Assembly: GCA_963720885.1 (NCBI GenBank)
Contig: CAVRGW010000006.1
Location: 124,001-188,000, forward strand
Source: DATLLN01 sp963720885
GTDB taxonomy: Bacteria; Actinomycetota; Thermoleophilia; Gaiellales; JAICJC01
Direction of reading: 5' to 3'
Length of the DNA: 64,000 nucleotides
Shown here piece after piece: positions 49,798-57,241 of the stretch. The notes beneath the pieces were generated by a model, which had not been told where the DNA came from, searched no databases, and saw only the letters and a program-made list of their open reading frames with translations. The position numbers and the translations under genes were made by a program. Each line of letters begins with the position of its first letter. Position 1 is the stretch's first letter.

Positions 49798-50774
49798 CGG
49801 TGGGACTCCGCCTGTGTGGACGTGGCGCGGTTGGCCGGGTTCTCGGGACATCCGACCCGGTGGATCTGCAAGAGCCGGTTGTGGTCGCGGTCGATCTGCA
49901 GTGTGGAGTGGGTCAGCTCGAAGCGGTCGCGAAGCAGTTCCTGGAGGTGATGGAGGAGCCGATCGTGGTCGATGCCGGGCTGAGCGACGATGTGGGCGGA
50001 GAGGGCAGGAAATCCACTGGTGATCGTCCAGACATGCAGGTCATGCACCTCCTTGACACCGTCCTGCCTTGCCAGCGTTTGGCCGATCTCGTCGGGGTCA
50101 CAGTCCTCGGGCGCGATCTCCAGCAGGATCCGAAGCGATTCGCGGATCAGCCCCCATGATGAGACCAGCACGACCACGCCGATGGCAGCGCCGATCAGCG
50201 GGTCCGCGTACTCCCACCCTGTCAGCATGACGATCAGCCCGGCCAAGGCAGCGCCGGCCGAGCCCAGGACGTCTGTCGCGGCATGCACCAATGCACCGCG
50301 CAGGTTGAGGTCGTGGCGGCTCCCGGCGCGCAGCATCAAAATCACCGGGATGCCGTTGGCGATCACGCCCACCAACCCGACCACGAGCACGCCCACGCCC
50401 ACGACGTCGGGTGGGTTCTGGAGGCGCGTGTACGCCTCGTAGAAGATCCACCCGCTGATCACGACCAGCGCCAGGCCATTCACCAGTGCGGCAAGGATCT
50501 CCGCTCGCCGCCAGCCAAAGGTTCGGGCGCCACGGGCCGGCAGTCCAGCCGCCCACACCGCCGCCAGCGCCAGCGCGATCGCGCCGCCATCCGACACGTT
50601 GTGCACCGCATCGGCGATCAGCGCCAGGCTGTGAAACCACACGCCGGTGACAACCTGCACCACGCCATAGGCGACGGTGAAGCCAAGCGAGATCCGAAGT
50701 GCCCGCTTCGACGCCGAGCGATCACCGGCCTGCCCGTGTCCGACGCCGGGAGCGTGCACATGGGTGTGCGCCAC
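49794..50774 (-). CDS. CzcD-type cation diffusion facilitator
   Basis: A 326-residue Zn/Cd/Co exporter of the CDF family. Helix-2 motif SLALIADAVHNVSDGGAI carries the HxxxD metal site; helix 5 has RGALVHAATDVLGSAG. The C-terminal cytoplasmic domain has VHDLHVWTITSG and HxxxQ-type metal sites. A His-rich N-terminus (HTHVHAPGVGHG) is typical of zinc-handling CDFs. The GTG at 50772-50774 shares one base with the ArsR-type stop (TAGTG). Confidence 0.93.
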   Translation of the reverse strand: MAHTHVHAPGVGHGQAGDRSASKRALRISLGFTVAYGVVQVVTGVWFHSLALIADAVHNVSDGGAIALALAAVWAAGLPARGARTFGWRRAEILAALVNGLALVVISGWIFYEAYTRLQNPPDVVGVGVLVVGLVGVIANGIPVILMLRAGSRHDLNLRGALVHAATDVLGSAGAALAGLIVMLTGWEYADPLIGAAIGVVVLVSSWGLIRESLRILLEIAPEDCDPDEIGQTLARQDGVKEVHDLHVWTITSGFPALSAHIVAQPGIDHDRLLHHLQELLRDRFELTHSTLQIDRDHNRLLQIHRVGCPENPANRATSTQAESHR

Positions 50775-51157
50775 TAGTCGTCCTCGCCGACGTGCTGGAG
50801 GCCGACATCGAGCAGCAGGCGAATGTGCGCGTCGTCCAACGCGTAGTACACATTTCGGCCCTGCTTCCGATACCGCACCAGACGCTGGGATCGAAGCAGC
50901 CGCAGGTTGTGCGAGCAGGCGGTCTCGGACAGACCGGTCACCGCTGCCAGGTCGCACACGCACAGCTCACCCTCCAGCAACGCGACGATCAGGCGCACGC
51001 GGCCTGGGTCTGAGAGCACACGAAAGGTCTCGGCCAAGCGCTGGCTCTCCCTCTCGTCGGGTAACCGCTCAGCGACCATCGCCACCCGTTCGGGATCGAC
51101 GCACGCGACCTCGCACCGATCGAGTGGCACCACCACCGATTGATCCGATGTCTTCAC
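50774..51157 (-). CDS. CadC/CmtR-type metal-sensing repressor (ArsR/SmtB family)
   Basis: Repressor that releases DNA when it binds a toxic metal. The 127 residues have the N-terminal Cys pair in DRCEVACVDPERV and the alpha-3 metal site ELCVCDLAAVTG, the thiol-rich set typical of Cd/Pb/Zn sensors of the CadC group. A recognition helix LSETACSHNLRLLRSQRLV follows. The GTG at 51155-51157 lies within a palindrome that is a candidate operator. It heads a three-gene efflux operon with two CDF transporters. Confidence 0.92.
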   Translation of the reverse strand: MKTSDQSVVVPLDRCEVACVDPERVAMVAERLPDERESQRLAETFRVLSDPGRVRLIVALLEGELCVCDLAAVTGLSETACSHNLRLLRSQRLVRYRKQGRNVYYALDDAHIRLLLDVGLQHVGEDD

Positions 51158-51168
51158 AGGAATGAAGA
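51151..51168. promoter_or_regulatory. ArsR/SmtB-type operator over the repressor start codon
   Basis: TCTTCA-CAGGAA-TGAAGA is a perfect 6-6-6 inverted repeat that covers the start codon of the metal-sensor gene. ArsR/SmtB operators are imperfect palindromes of this size with TTCA/TGAA half-sites, so autorepression is likely. Confidence 0.7.
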
Positions 51169-51361
51169 TATCGGACTGGGCGCGCGCATGCCACCCCCGA
51201 CCGTGTGCACGCGACAAGCGTCGCCGGTCGGTCCGACCGTTAGCCCTGCGAGAGGCCCCACTCATTGGCAAGCGTCATCTGCTCCGAGTCCCCTCGGGCG
51301 ATGCGTGCCGAGCCCATAGAGCATCCGCCGGATCGATGCTGGGCGGGCGCCGCGCCGGCTT

Positions 51362-51399
51362 GCGCGCCGGAGCGGCGGCTCCTGTCCGCTCCGGCGCGC
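51362..51399. terminator. Perfect 13-bp hairpin in a gene-free stretch
   Basis: Arms GCGCGCCGGAGCG and CGCTCCGGCGCGC with a 12-base loop. It lies between the metal-sensor gene and the end of the redox operon, in a region (51169-51722) where I see no gene. It may end the redox operon, 325 bases past its last stop, or be an unrelated palindrome. Confidence 0.45.
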
Positions 51400-51722
51400 G
51401 GCCGGCCGACCGTATCGATAGATCCCAAGTCGGTCGGTGTTCGGCGCTCTCAAGAGCACCCGGGGATAGGGGAGGTTGCTCCTTCGGCGTCGACTCCAGT
51501 ATCGCGTCAGCAGATGAGCCAGTTCTGAACGTCGAATGAGGAGTTTCTCAGGCATATGCCAAGCCGGTGTAACCGTCGACCCGGCGGCCCGCGCTGGGGT
51601 GAAGCTCGACCTCGCCCCGGCCGCTTGAGCCCGAGGCGAGATCGCCCAGCACCACGAGCGCATCGGTTGTTGTACCCGGAGCCGCCGCCCTGATCTCCGG
51701 CGTCCCCCTTTGCGAAGACGCT

Positions 51723-52889
51723 CTACGCCACAGCCCGATAGCCGACGCCGGCGACCTCTGCGCGAGCGGCTGGGAGCAGGTCGGGCCGATCGAGCAGCGC
51801 CACCGCCCGCAGCCTTCCCGCCGCGTCGTGGTAGCGCGCAACGAAGCCTCGCTCGCAGTGCTCCACGGTGGGCAACGGGCCGGGTTCGACGTGGCCCACG
51901 ACCTGCAGCCGGTGGCCGAACTGCTCGGTCCAGAAGTAGGCGGCCGGCGGATCCGGTGCCGGCGCGCCGGCCAGCGCGTGCGCCACCATCCGCGCGGTCG
52001 CCGCGGCGGCGCTCCAGTGCTCGGTGCGGCCGCGTTCGGGGATCGTGGCGACGTCGCCGCAGGCGTAGATACCATTGGCCGCCGTCCGCCCGAATCGATC
52101 CACGGCGACCCCACCGTCCGGCGCGAGCGCGAGTGCCCCTGCCACCAGCTCGGCGTTGGGGACGGCCCCGATGCCGACGAGCACCTGGTCGCACTCGACC
52201 CTGGTGCCATCGTCCAGCCGCAGCGCGTCCACCCGTCGTGGGCCCCCGACGACGCTCACGAGCGACCTGCCCAGCCGGAGCTCGACGCCGGCACGCTCGG
52301 CGATCCTGCCAAGCCGGGATCCGACGTCGACACCCAGCGTGGCGGCGAACGGCACCCGCGCCATGTCGATCACGACCACCTGGACCCCCAGCTCCCGCGC
52401 GGTCGAGGCCACCTCGAGGCCGACGAAGCCCGCTCCGACGATGGCGAGCCGTCCGCCTGAACGGAGCGCCGGTTCGAGGCGCATGGCATCGTCCAGCGTC
52501 CGCAGCTGGTGGGCGTTCTCGTATGGGTCGAGCGCGGGCAGGCGGCGCCCGCGGACCCCGGTGGCGATCACCAATCGCCGCCACGCGACGGTGCGGCCGC
52601 CGACCACCGCTCTGCGCGACCGCACGTCGATCGACTCCACCGGAGCGCCGGGCCATATCTCGATCTCGTTTTGCCGCCAGTACTGCGCGTCGCGAAGGGC
52701 GAGCCCCGCTCGCGGACGGCGGCCGGCTAGGAACTCCTTCGACAGCGCGGGGCGCTCGTAGGGCGGGTGGGACTCGTCGCCTGCGACGACCACGCGGCCG
52801 TCGAAGCCGAGCGCGCGCAGGCACTCTGCCGTGCGGGAGCCGGCCAGGCCGGCCCCCGCGATCAGCACATCGGTTCGATCGGTGGTCAT
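51723..52889 (-). CDS. FAD-dependent ferredoxin/rubredoxin-type NAD(P)H reductase
   Basis: A flavoprotein that passes electrons from NAD(P)H to a small iron-sulfur protein. The 388 residues have an FAD-binding GAGLAGSRTAE near the start, an NAD(P) GAGFVGLEVA fold near 150, and ANGIYACGDVATIP, the second FAD motif. It matches the putidaredoxin/rubredoxin reductase class. Its start overlaps the ferredoxin stop (ATGA), so the two are co-translated partners. Confidence 0.92.
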   Translation of the reverse strand: MTTDRTDVLIAGAGLAGSRTAECLRALGFDGRVVVAGDESHPPYERPALSKEFLAGRRPRAGLALRDAQYWRQNEIEIWPGAPVESIDVRSRRAVVGGRTVAWRRLVIATGVRGRRLPALDPYENAHQLRTLDDAMRLEPALRSGGRLAIVGAGFVGLEVASTARELGVQVVVIDMARVPFAATLGVDVGSRLGRIAERAGVELRLGRSLVSVVGGPRRVDALRLDDGTRVECDQVLVGIGAVPNAELVAGALALAPDGGVAVDRFGRTAANGIYACGDVATIPERGRTEHWSAAAATARMVAHALAGAPAPDPPAAYFWTEQFGHRLQVVGHVEPGPLPTVEHCERGFVARYHDAAGRLRAVALLDRPDLLPAARAEVAGVGYRAVA

Positions 52890-53095
52890 AGCTGGTCGTT
52901 CCCGGACTCGTCGAGCACGCGGATCGCCCCCATCGGGCAGGCTCGGGCGGCGGCGATGGCAGCCTCCGCGGCCTCGGTCTCGGCCGGCGCGGTGGCGATG
53001 CCGTCAGCACCAAGCGAGAACAGGTTGGGCGACTCCTCGATACAGGAGCCGAACCCGGAGCAGACGCTGCGGTCAATCACGATGCGGTAGGTCAT
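52886..53095 (-). CDS. [3Fe-4S] ferredoxin
   Basis: A 69-residue ferredoxin. Cys12, Cys18 and Cys53 (C-x5-C, then CPMGAI) form a three-cysteine cluster; the position of the usual fourth Cys in C-x2-x2-C is Gly, so a 3Fe-4S cluster is predicted. Such ferredoxins feed cytochromes P450 or, as here, membrane oxidoreductases. It lies between the ferric-reductase-like gene (27-base gap) and its reductase (overlap). Confidence 0.92.
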   Translation of the reverse strand: MTYRIVIDRSVCSGFGSCIEESPNLFSLGADGIATAPAETEAAEAAIAAARACPMGAIRVLDESGNDQL

Positions 53096-53122
53096 GGTGG
53101 GTCCTTTCGTGGTGGTACAGGA

Positions 53123-53692
53123 TCAGCGGGAGGGTTGTGCGGCGGCGACCGGCGACCGGCTCCGCGGGGTGAGGATGCGAACCAGCGTCAGCCACAGCAC
53201 CGGGCCGCCGGCGACGGCCGCGACGACAGGGCCGCCGATGCCCGCCAGGTCGGTGCCGGCGGTGAGCGCGTGGATCAGCGCGAGCAGGAACGCGGCGAAG
53301 CTGGCGTAGTGGAGGCGGCGCCAGCCACGCTGGCCGATCCGCCGGCGCATCCTGAACGACACCGCCAGCATCAGCGTCAGCCAGCCGGCGACGACGCCGG
53401 CGGCAACCGCAGCCGGGTGCCAGGGGGCCGCGAACGGGATCAGCACGGCCGGCAGGCCGAAACGCATCACGGGGTCGGCCATCAGCGCGCCGACGTGCAG
53501 CCCGATCATGCCGAGCCCGGTCCAGGCCAGCGTCCGGTGCCAGCCCAGCAAGCGCCCCTGGAAGCGGGGTCCGAGCAGCCGGGTGCTCATGCCCAGGCCG
53601 AGCCAGGTCGAGAGCGTGAGGATGCCGAAGGCGACCAGACCGGCCGCACGGGCGACCAGCCACGCCACGGGCAATCCTGCTGCGAGACTCAT
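53123..53692 (-). CDS. Ferric-reductase-like transmembrane haem protein
   Basis: A 189-residue membrane protein with about six hydrophobic segments and histidines in pairs that could hold two b-type haems: HRTLAW and GLHVGALM in one pair of helices, RLHYASF and ALIHALTAG in another. This is the ferric reductase-like (FRD) domain, which moves electrons across the membrane. Its start overlaps the apbE stop (ATGA). No FAD/NAD domain is fused to it; the separate reductase downstream could supply electrons. Confidence 0.85.
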   Translation of the reverse strand: MSLAAGLPVAWLVARAAGLVAFGILTLSTWLGLGMSTRLLGPRFQGRLLGWHRTLAWTGLGMIGLHVGALMADPVMRFGLPAVLIPFAAPWHPAAVAAGVVAGWLTLMLAVSFRMRRRIGQRGWRRLHYASFAAFLLALIHALTAGTDLAGIGGPVVAAVAGGPVLWLTLVRILTPRSRSPVAAAQPSR

Positions 53693-54639
53693 GCCGCCAC
53701 CCCCTCGAGATCCTCCGTCAGGGGCGGCCTGCCCACGACGAACGGCGCCTCGTGCGCGGGCACGACGATCGCAGACAGCTCGGGGTGGCCAGCGAGATAC
53801 TGGGCGGCGTGATCGACCGCGGTGATCGCGAGCGCGGTCGCGTGCGGCTCGGCCGCCAGCGCGCTGGGCGCGACCACGGTCACCGCAAGCGGCCCGGGCA
53901 CTGCCGGATGGCCGGTGGCTGGGTCGATCAGGTGGTGGCCCTCACCGTCGGCGCCGAGTCGGCGGCGGTCGCGGCCTGAGGTGGCCACGCCGCCGCCGTG
54001 GAGCTCGAGCACGCCCAGGGTGGCGGCATGGTCGCGGGGATCCGCGACGGCGATCCGCCACGGCCCCAGGTCAGAGGCAGATCCCCAGGTGGAGATGTCG
54101 CCGCCCAGGTCGACCAGGCCACCGGTCAGCCCCGGGCCGGCGTCGCGCATCACCGCCAGGGCGGTGGTCGCGGACAGCCCCTTGCCGATGCCGCCGAGAT
54201 CGACGGAGGCTCCGGGCGCCAGACGGGCGCGCCGGCCAGCGTGGTCGAGCTCGATCGGTGCGCCCGCGCGCCAGCCGGCGATGTTGCCGGCATTGCGCGG
54301 GCGCACGTCTGCGAAGGTGACGTCATAGCCGGCGGCGATCAGCGCCGGCAGGACGGTCGGGTCGTACCGCCCGCCCGTCGCAGCACGCGCCTCGACGGCG
54401 GCGGTGAGCGCCTGCATCAACCGGTCGCCGACCGGCGTCCAGCGCCCGGCGGCGCTGTTCAACGCGGACAGGTCGCTCGACGGGTCGAAGCGCGACAGCG
54501 CCTGTTCCTGCGCCGCCACTTCGGCAACCGCGGACGAGATCGCATCCCGGGCCGCGGCGGCCTCCCAGACAGGGAAGCTGACGACGACGGCGCAGTCGGT
54601 GCCCATCGCACGGAACTGGTGTCTGCGAAGCGCGCGCAT
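53689..54639 (-). CDS. apbE: FAD:protein FMN transferase
   Basis: ApbE transfers FMN from FAD onto a Thr or Ser of a partner protein outside the membrane. The 316 residues from the ATG at 54637-54639 carry MGTDCAVVV, GGRYDPTVLPALIAAGY, VDLGGIGKGLSA and LVDLGGDISTWG, then TSGRDRR and HHLIDPATGHP, all typical. The frame is open upstream but the ATG overlaps the previous stop. No signal peptide is obvious. A flavin-accepting protein should exist; none is seen in this operon. Confidence 0.92.
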   Translation of the reverse strand: MRALRRHQFRAMGTDCAVVVSFPVWEAAAARDAISSAVAEVAAQEQALSRFDPSSDLSALNSAAGRWTPVGDRLMQALTAAVEARAATGGRYDPTVLPALIAAGYDVTFADVRPRNAGNIAGWRAGAPIELDHAGRRARLAPGASVDLGGIGKGLSATTALAVMRDAGPGLTGGLVDLGGDISTWGSASDLGPWRIAVADPRDHAATLGVLELHGGGVATSGRDRRRLGADGEGHHLIDPATGHPAVPGPLAVTVVAPSALAAEPHATALAITAVDHAAQYLAGHPELSAIVVPAHEAPFVVGRPPLTEDLEGVAA

Positions 54640-54851
54640 CACGATGTCCTCGTGACCGCTGCCACGGACTGCGTCGAGCTCTGGTTGGCGGTCCCGGTCG
54701 CAACCGTCGAGCTGGAGGTGGTGGCATGGGTCGCCGTGGTTGTACCGTTGACCGTCTGCCCGACCGGCGCCTGGTGCAGCGCCAGCACGGTGAACACGGC
54801 GATCACCGCCCACGCGGCTGCGATGCCGGCCCAGATTCGTTGCATGACCAT
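54639..54851 (-). CDS. Small exported or membrane-anchored Ser/Thr-rich protein
   Basis: 70 residues: one hydrophobic helix (WAGIAAAWAVIAVFTVLAL) followed by 40 residues very rich in Thr, Ser and Ala (TVNGTTTATHATTSSST). The overlap with apbE (ATGA) shows it is co-expressed. No ApbE flavinylation motif (D-x-x-x-S-G-A-T) is visible. Function unknown; it may be a spacer or stalk in the redox system. Confidence 0.7.
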   Translation of the reverse strand: MVMQRIWAGIAAAWAVIAVFTVLALHQAPVGQTVNGTTTATHATTSSSTVATGTANQSSTQSVAAVTRTS

Positions 54852-54854
54852 CCG

Positions 54855-55040
54855 TCAGCCCTCCCCTGCGTCCACCCAGCTCGCGGCGGCCGGATAGGTC
54901 GGGGCGGCCGCCGTCGCCGGCGTGGCGGACTGGGAAGCCCCACCGCCGGCGACCAGGGACACCGTGCCCAGGCCGGCGGCCATGGTCGCGGTCGCGATCA
55001 CCGCCGCGACGGTGACGATGTTTCGCTTGCTCCTTAGCAT
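54855..55040 (-). CDS. Small secreted protein, first gene of the redox operon
   Basis: 61 residues from the ATG at 55038-55040, which has a GGAGG ribosome-binding site. A signal-type helix (NIVTVAAVIATATMAAGLGTVSLV) is followed by a short Gly/Ala/Ser-rich mature part (GGGASQSATPATAAAPTYP). It ends 3 bases before the next gene. Function unknown. Gly-Ala-Ser could hint at a flavin site but does not match the ApbE motif. Confidence 0.65.
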   Translation of the reverse strand: MLRSKRNIVTVAAVIATATMAAGLGTVSLVAGGGASQSATPATAAAPTYPAAASWVDAGEG

Positions 55041-55111
55041 CGGACTCCTCCTTCGGGAATGCACTCACCGTAGAAGGGTCGGTTTGGCGTCCGGCCGAAG
55101 CCGGTCGAGGG

Positions 55112-55144
55112 TTCGTTTCGGCTTCGGTAAGGATTCGGAAAGTG
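55112..55144 (+). promoter_or_regulatory. Three 11-bp-phased direct repeats before the OmpR-type regulator
   Basis: TTCG-start units recur at 55112 (TTCGTTTCGGC), 55123 (TTCGGTAAGGA) and 55134 (TTCGGAAAGTG), exactly one helical turn apart. OmpR/PhoB-type regulators bind such direct repeats. The third unit covers the -35 region of the regulator's probable promoter, and the array lies in the 130-bp gap shared with the divergent redox operon. Confidence 0.6.
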
Positions 55145-55158
55145 CCCGGACCGGCCGG

Positions 55159-55164
55159 TATCGT
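55159..55164 (+). promoter_or_regulatory. -10 element of a leaderless promoter for the response regulator
   Basis: TATCGT ends 6 bases before the ATG at 55171, so transcription would start at or next to the first codon. Leaderless messages are common in actinobacteria. No Shine-Dalgarno sequence precedes the ATG, which agrees. Confidence 0.55.
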
Positions 55165-55170
55165 TGGCCC

Positions 55171-55851
55171 ATGAGGCAGCCCTCGCAACAGCTGCTGGTA
55201 ATCGAGGATGACCCGGCAATTGCCCGGTTGCTCGAGGTGGAGCTGGTCGAGGCGGGCTACCGGGTCGAGCTCGCCGGCACGGGCTCTGCCGGCCTGGCAG
55301 CGCTCGAGCGGGAGGAGCCCGACCTGATCATCCTCGACGTGCGGCTGCCCGATCTGGACGGGCTGAGCGTCTGCCGTGCCGCGCGCCGGGCCGGCCACCG
55401 CACGCCGATCCTGATGTTGACTGCGCTCGACCGCATCGGCGACCGTGTGATCGGCCTGGACGCAGGAGCCGACGACTATCTGGCCAAGCCGTTCGCCGTC
55501 GAGGAGCTGCTCGCCCGCCTGCGCGCCCTCTCCCGCCGTGCCGGAGACGCCCGCTCGACGCTCGCGGCGGGGCCGCTGACGATCGACCTCGACACGCGCG
55601 AGGCAAGCATGGACGACCGGCCGCTCGACCTCACCGCCCGCGAGTTCGACCTGCTGGCGTTCCTGATGGAGGCGCCGGGACGAGTGTTCACGCGGGAGCA
55701 GATCTACGAGGGCGTGTGGGGGTACAGCTACCTGGGGGACTCGAAGGTGATCGACTACTTCGTGTCCACCCTGCGCCGGAAGCTGGGCGGCGGCACAGAC
55801 TGCTCGCCGATCCGCACCGTGCGCGGCGTCGGTTACACGGTCAGGCCATGA
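55171..55851 (+). CDS. OmpR/PhoB-family response regulator
   Basis: A 226-residue DNA-binding response regulator. The receiver domain has the acidic pair in VIEDD, the phosphoacceptor Asp in LIILDVRLPDLDG and the conserved Lys in DYLAKPFAVEELLARL. The winged-helix domain shows LTAREFDLLAFLM, REQIYEGVWG and IRTVRGVGYTVR. Divergent from the redox operon, which it may control with its partner kinase. Confidence 0.95.
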   Translation: MRQPSQQLLVIEDDPAIARLLEVELVEAGYRVELAGTGSAGLAALEREEPDLIILDVRLPDLDGLSVCRAARRAGHRTPILMLTALDRIGDRVIGLDAGADDYLAKPFAVEELLARLRALSRRAGDARSTLAAGPLTIDLDTREASMDDRPLDLTAREFDLLAFLMEAPGRVFTREQIYEGVWGYSYLGDSKVIDYFVSTLRRKLGGGTDCSPIRTVRGVGYTVRP

Positions 55852-57158
55852 GCTTCCGGCTGCGGCTCGCGCTGCTGTTCGCCGGCACGATCACCGTGCT
55901 GGTGATCGCGACCTGCGCAGCGACCTACCTGGTCGTCCGCGAGAGTCTCCGCTCCGACGCCCGCGGCGACGCCGAACGGCTGGCCCAGAGCGCTGCGGGG
56001 GTGGACAACCCCGAGGAGCTTTCGCTCGATCGGCTCGCCGGGCCGGACGCACGCGTATGGCTGACCGACGGATCCGGCAGAGTCATCGCCCGCAGCCATG
56101 CGGCAGGCGACGGCGACCACACTCTTGCCCAAGTCCAACGCACCATCAACGCCGCCGCGTCCGGCTCTACCCTGGCGAAAGCGCCTCGAAACGAGGGCGG
56201 CTACGCGATCGTCCTGCTCGGAAACAGCGCCATCGAATCGAGCCTGTCGACGCTGCTGTCCACGTTGATCGCCGTGGGACTGGCCGTGGTGCTCGTCGCT
56301 GCGCTGGCCGGAGCGCTGCTCGCGAGGCGCGCGCTGGAGCCGGTCGAGCGGATGCGCCGCCAGGTCGACGCCATCCCCGGCGATGCGCTCGAGCGCCGGA
56401 TCAGCGAAGGCCGTCCGGACGAGCTCGGTCGTCTGGCTGCCGCCTTCAACCGCCTGCTCCAACGCACCCAGCTGGCCACCGAGCAGCAGCAGCGGTTCGT
56501 GGCCGATGCCTCACACGAGCTGCGCACGCCGATCACCGCGCTCCAGGGTCACGCTCGCATCGTCGCCCGCGCGGCGGAGCGCGGCGACCTCGAGCAGGCC
56601 CGCGAGTCTGCGCAGATCGTGGCCGAGACCGGCGACCGGATGGCCCGCACGATGGGGGAGCTCCTGGCGCTGGCCGAATCCGACGGCGCCCGCCACGAGA
56701 TGGCGACGGTGCGCCTCGACCACGTCGTCGCGGAGGCCGTCGAGGAGCTGCGAGCGGCCTACCCCGATCGGGAACTCGACGCCGAGGTCTCCGAGGCAAC
56801 CGTCGACGGCGATGCCGGAAGGCTCGGCGAAACCGTGAAGATCCTGCTCGACAACGCCCTCAAATACAGCCCTGCGGACACCGTCGTGGCGGTCACCGTG
56901 CAGCCCGACGACACCGCCGCAGTGCTGACCGTGCGCGACCACGGGCCGGGCCTGGCAGGGGCCGATCGCGAACACGCCTTCGAGCGCTTCTACCGTGGCA
57001 CCGCCGCTCGAGGCACCGCCGGCAGCGGGCTCGGCCTCGCGATCGCACAGGCGGTGGTCGAGCGCCACCACGGCCGCATCGGGCTGGCGGCGGCACCCGG
57101 CGGCGGCACGCTGGTCACCGTCACGCTACCGGCGAGCACTCCGCACCCGGACCCGTAG
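55848..57158 (+). CDS. Two-component sensor histidine kinase
   Basis: Partner of the preceding regulator, 436 residues from the ATG at 55848 that overlaps its stop (ATGA). Layout: membrane helix (ALLFAGTITVLVIATCAA), extracytoplasmic domain of about 120 residues, second helix, HAMP linker, H-box ADASHELRTPITALQGHA, N-box DNALKYSP, and GSGLGLAIAQ. The signal is unknown. Confidence 0.94.
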   Translation: MSFRLRLALLFAGTITVLVIATCAATYLVVRESLRSDARGDAERLAQSAAGVDNPEELSLDRLAGPDARVWLTDGSGRVIARSHAAGDGDHTLAQVQRTINAAASGSTLAKAPRNEGGYAIVLLGNSAIESSLSTLLSTLIAVGLAVVLVAALAGALLARRALEPVERMRRQVDAIPGDALERRISEGRPDELGRLAAAFNRLLQRTQLATEQQQRFVADASHELRTPITALQGHARIVARAAERGDLEQARESAQIVAETGDRMARTMGELLALAESDGARHEMATVRLDHVVAEAVEELRAAYPDRELDAEVSEATVDGDAGRLGETVKILLDNALKYSPADTVVAVTVQPDDTAAVLTVRDHGPGLAGADREHAFERFYRGTAARGTAGSGLGLAIAQAVVERHHGRIGLAAAPGGGTLVTVTLPASTPHPDP

Positions 57159-57241
57159 TGCGAGAGATCGGCTTCTCCAACGCCCAAAGCCGGCGTCCCT
57201 AGCCCGCCGGGCCAGATCGCAAGCATCGCGCGGATCGGAAA

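Noticed and set aside
52075..52761. Plus-strand Thr/Pro-rich frame opposite the FAD reductase
   Set aside because: Antisense shadow; the reductase on the other strand has complete FAD and NAD motifs.
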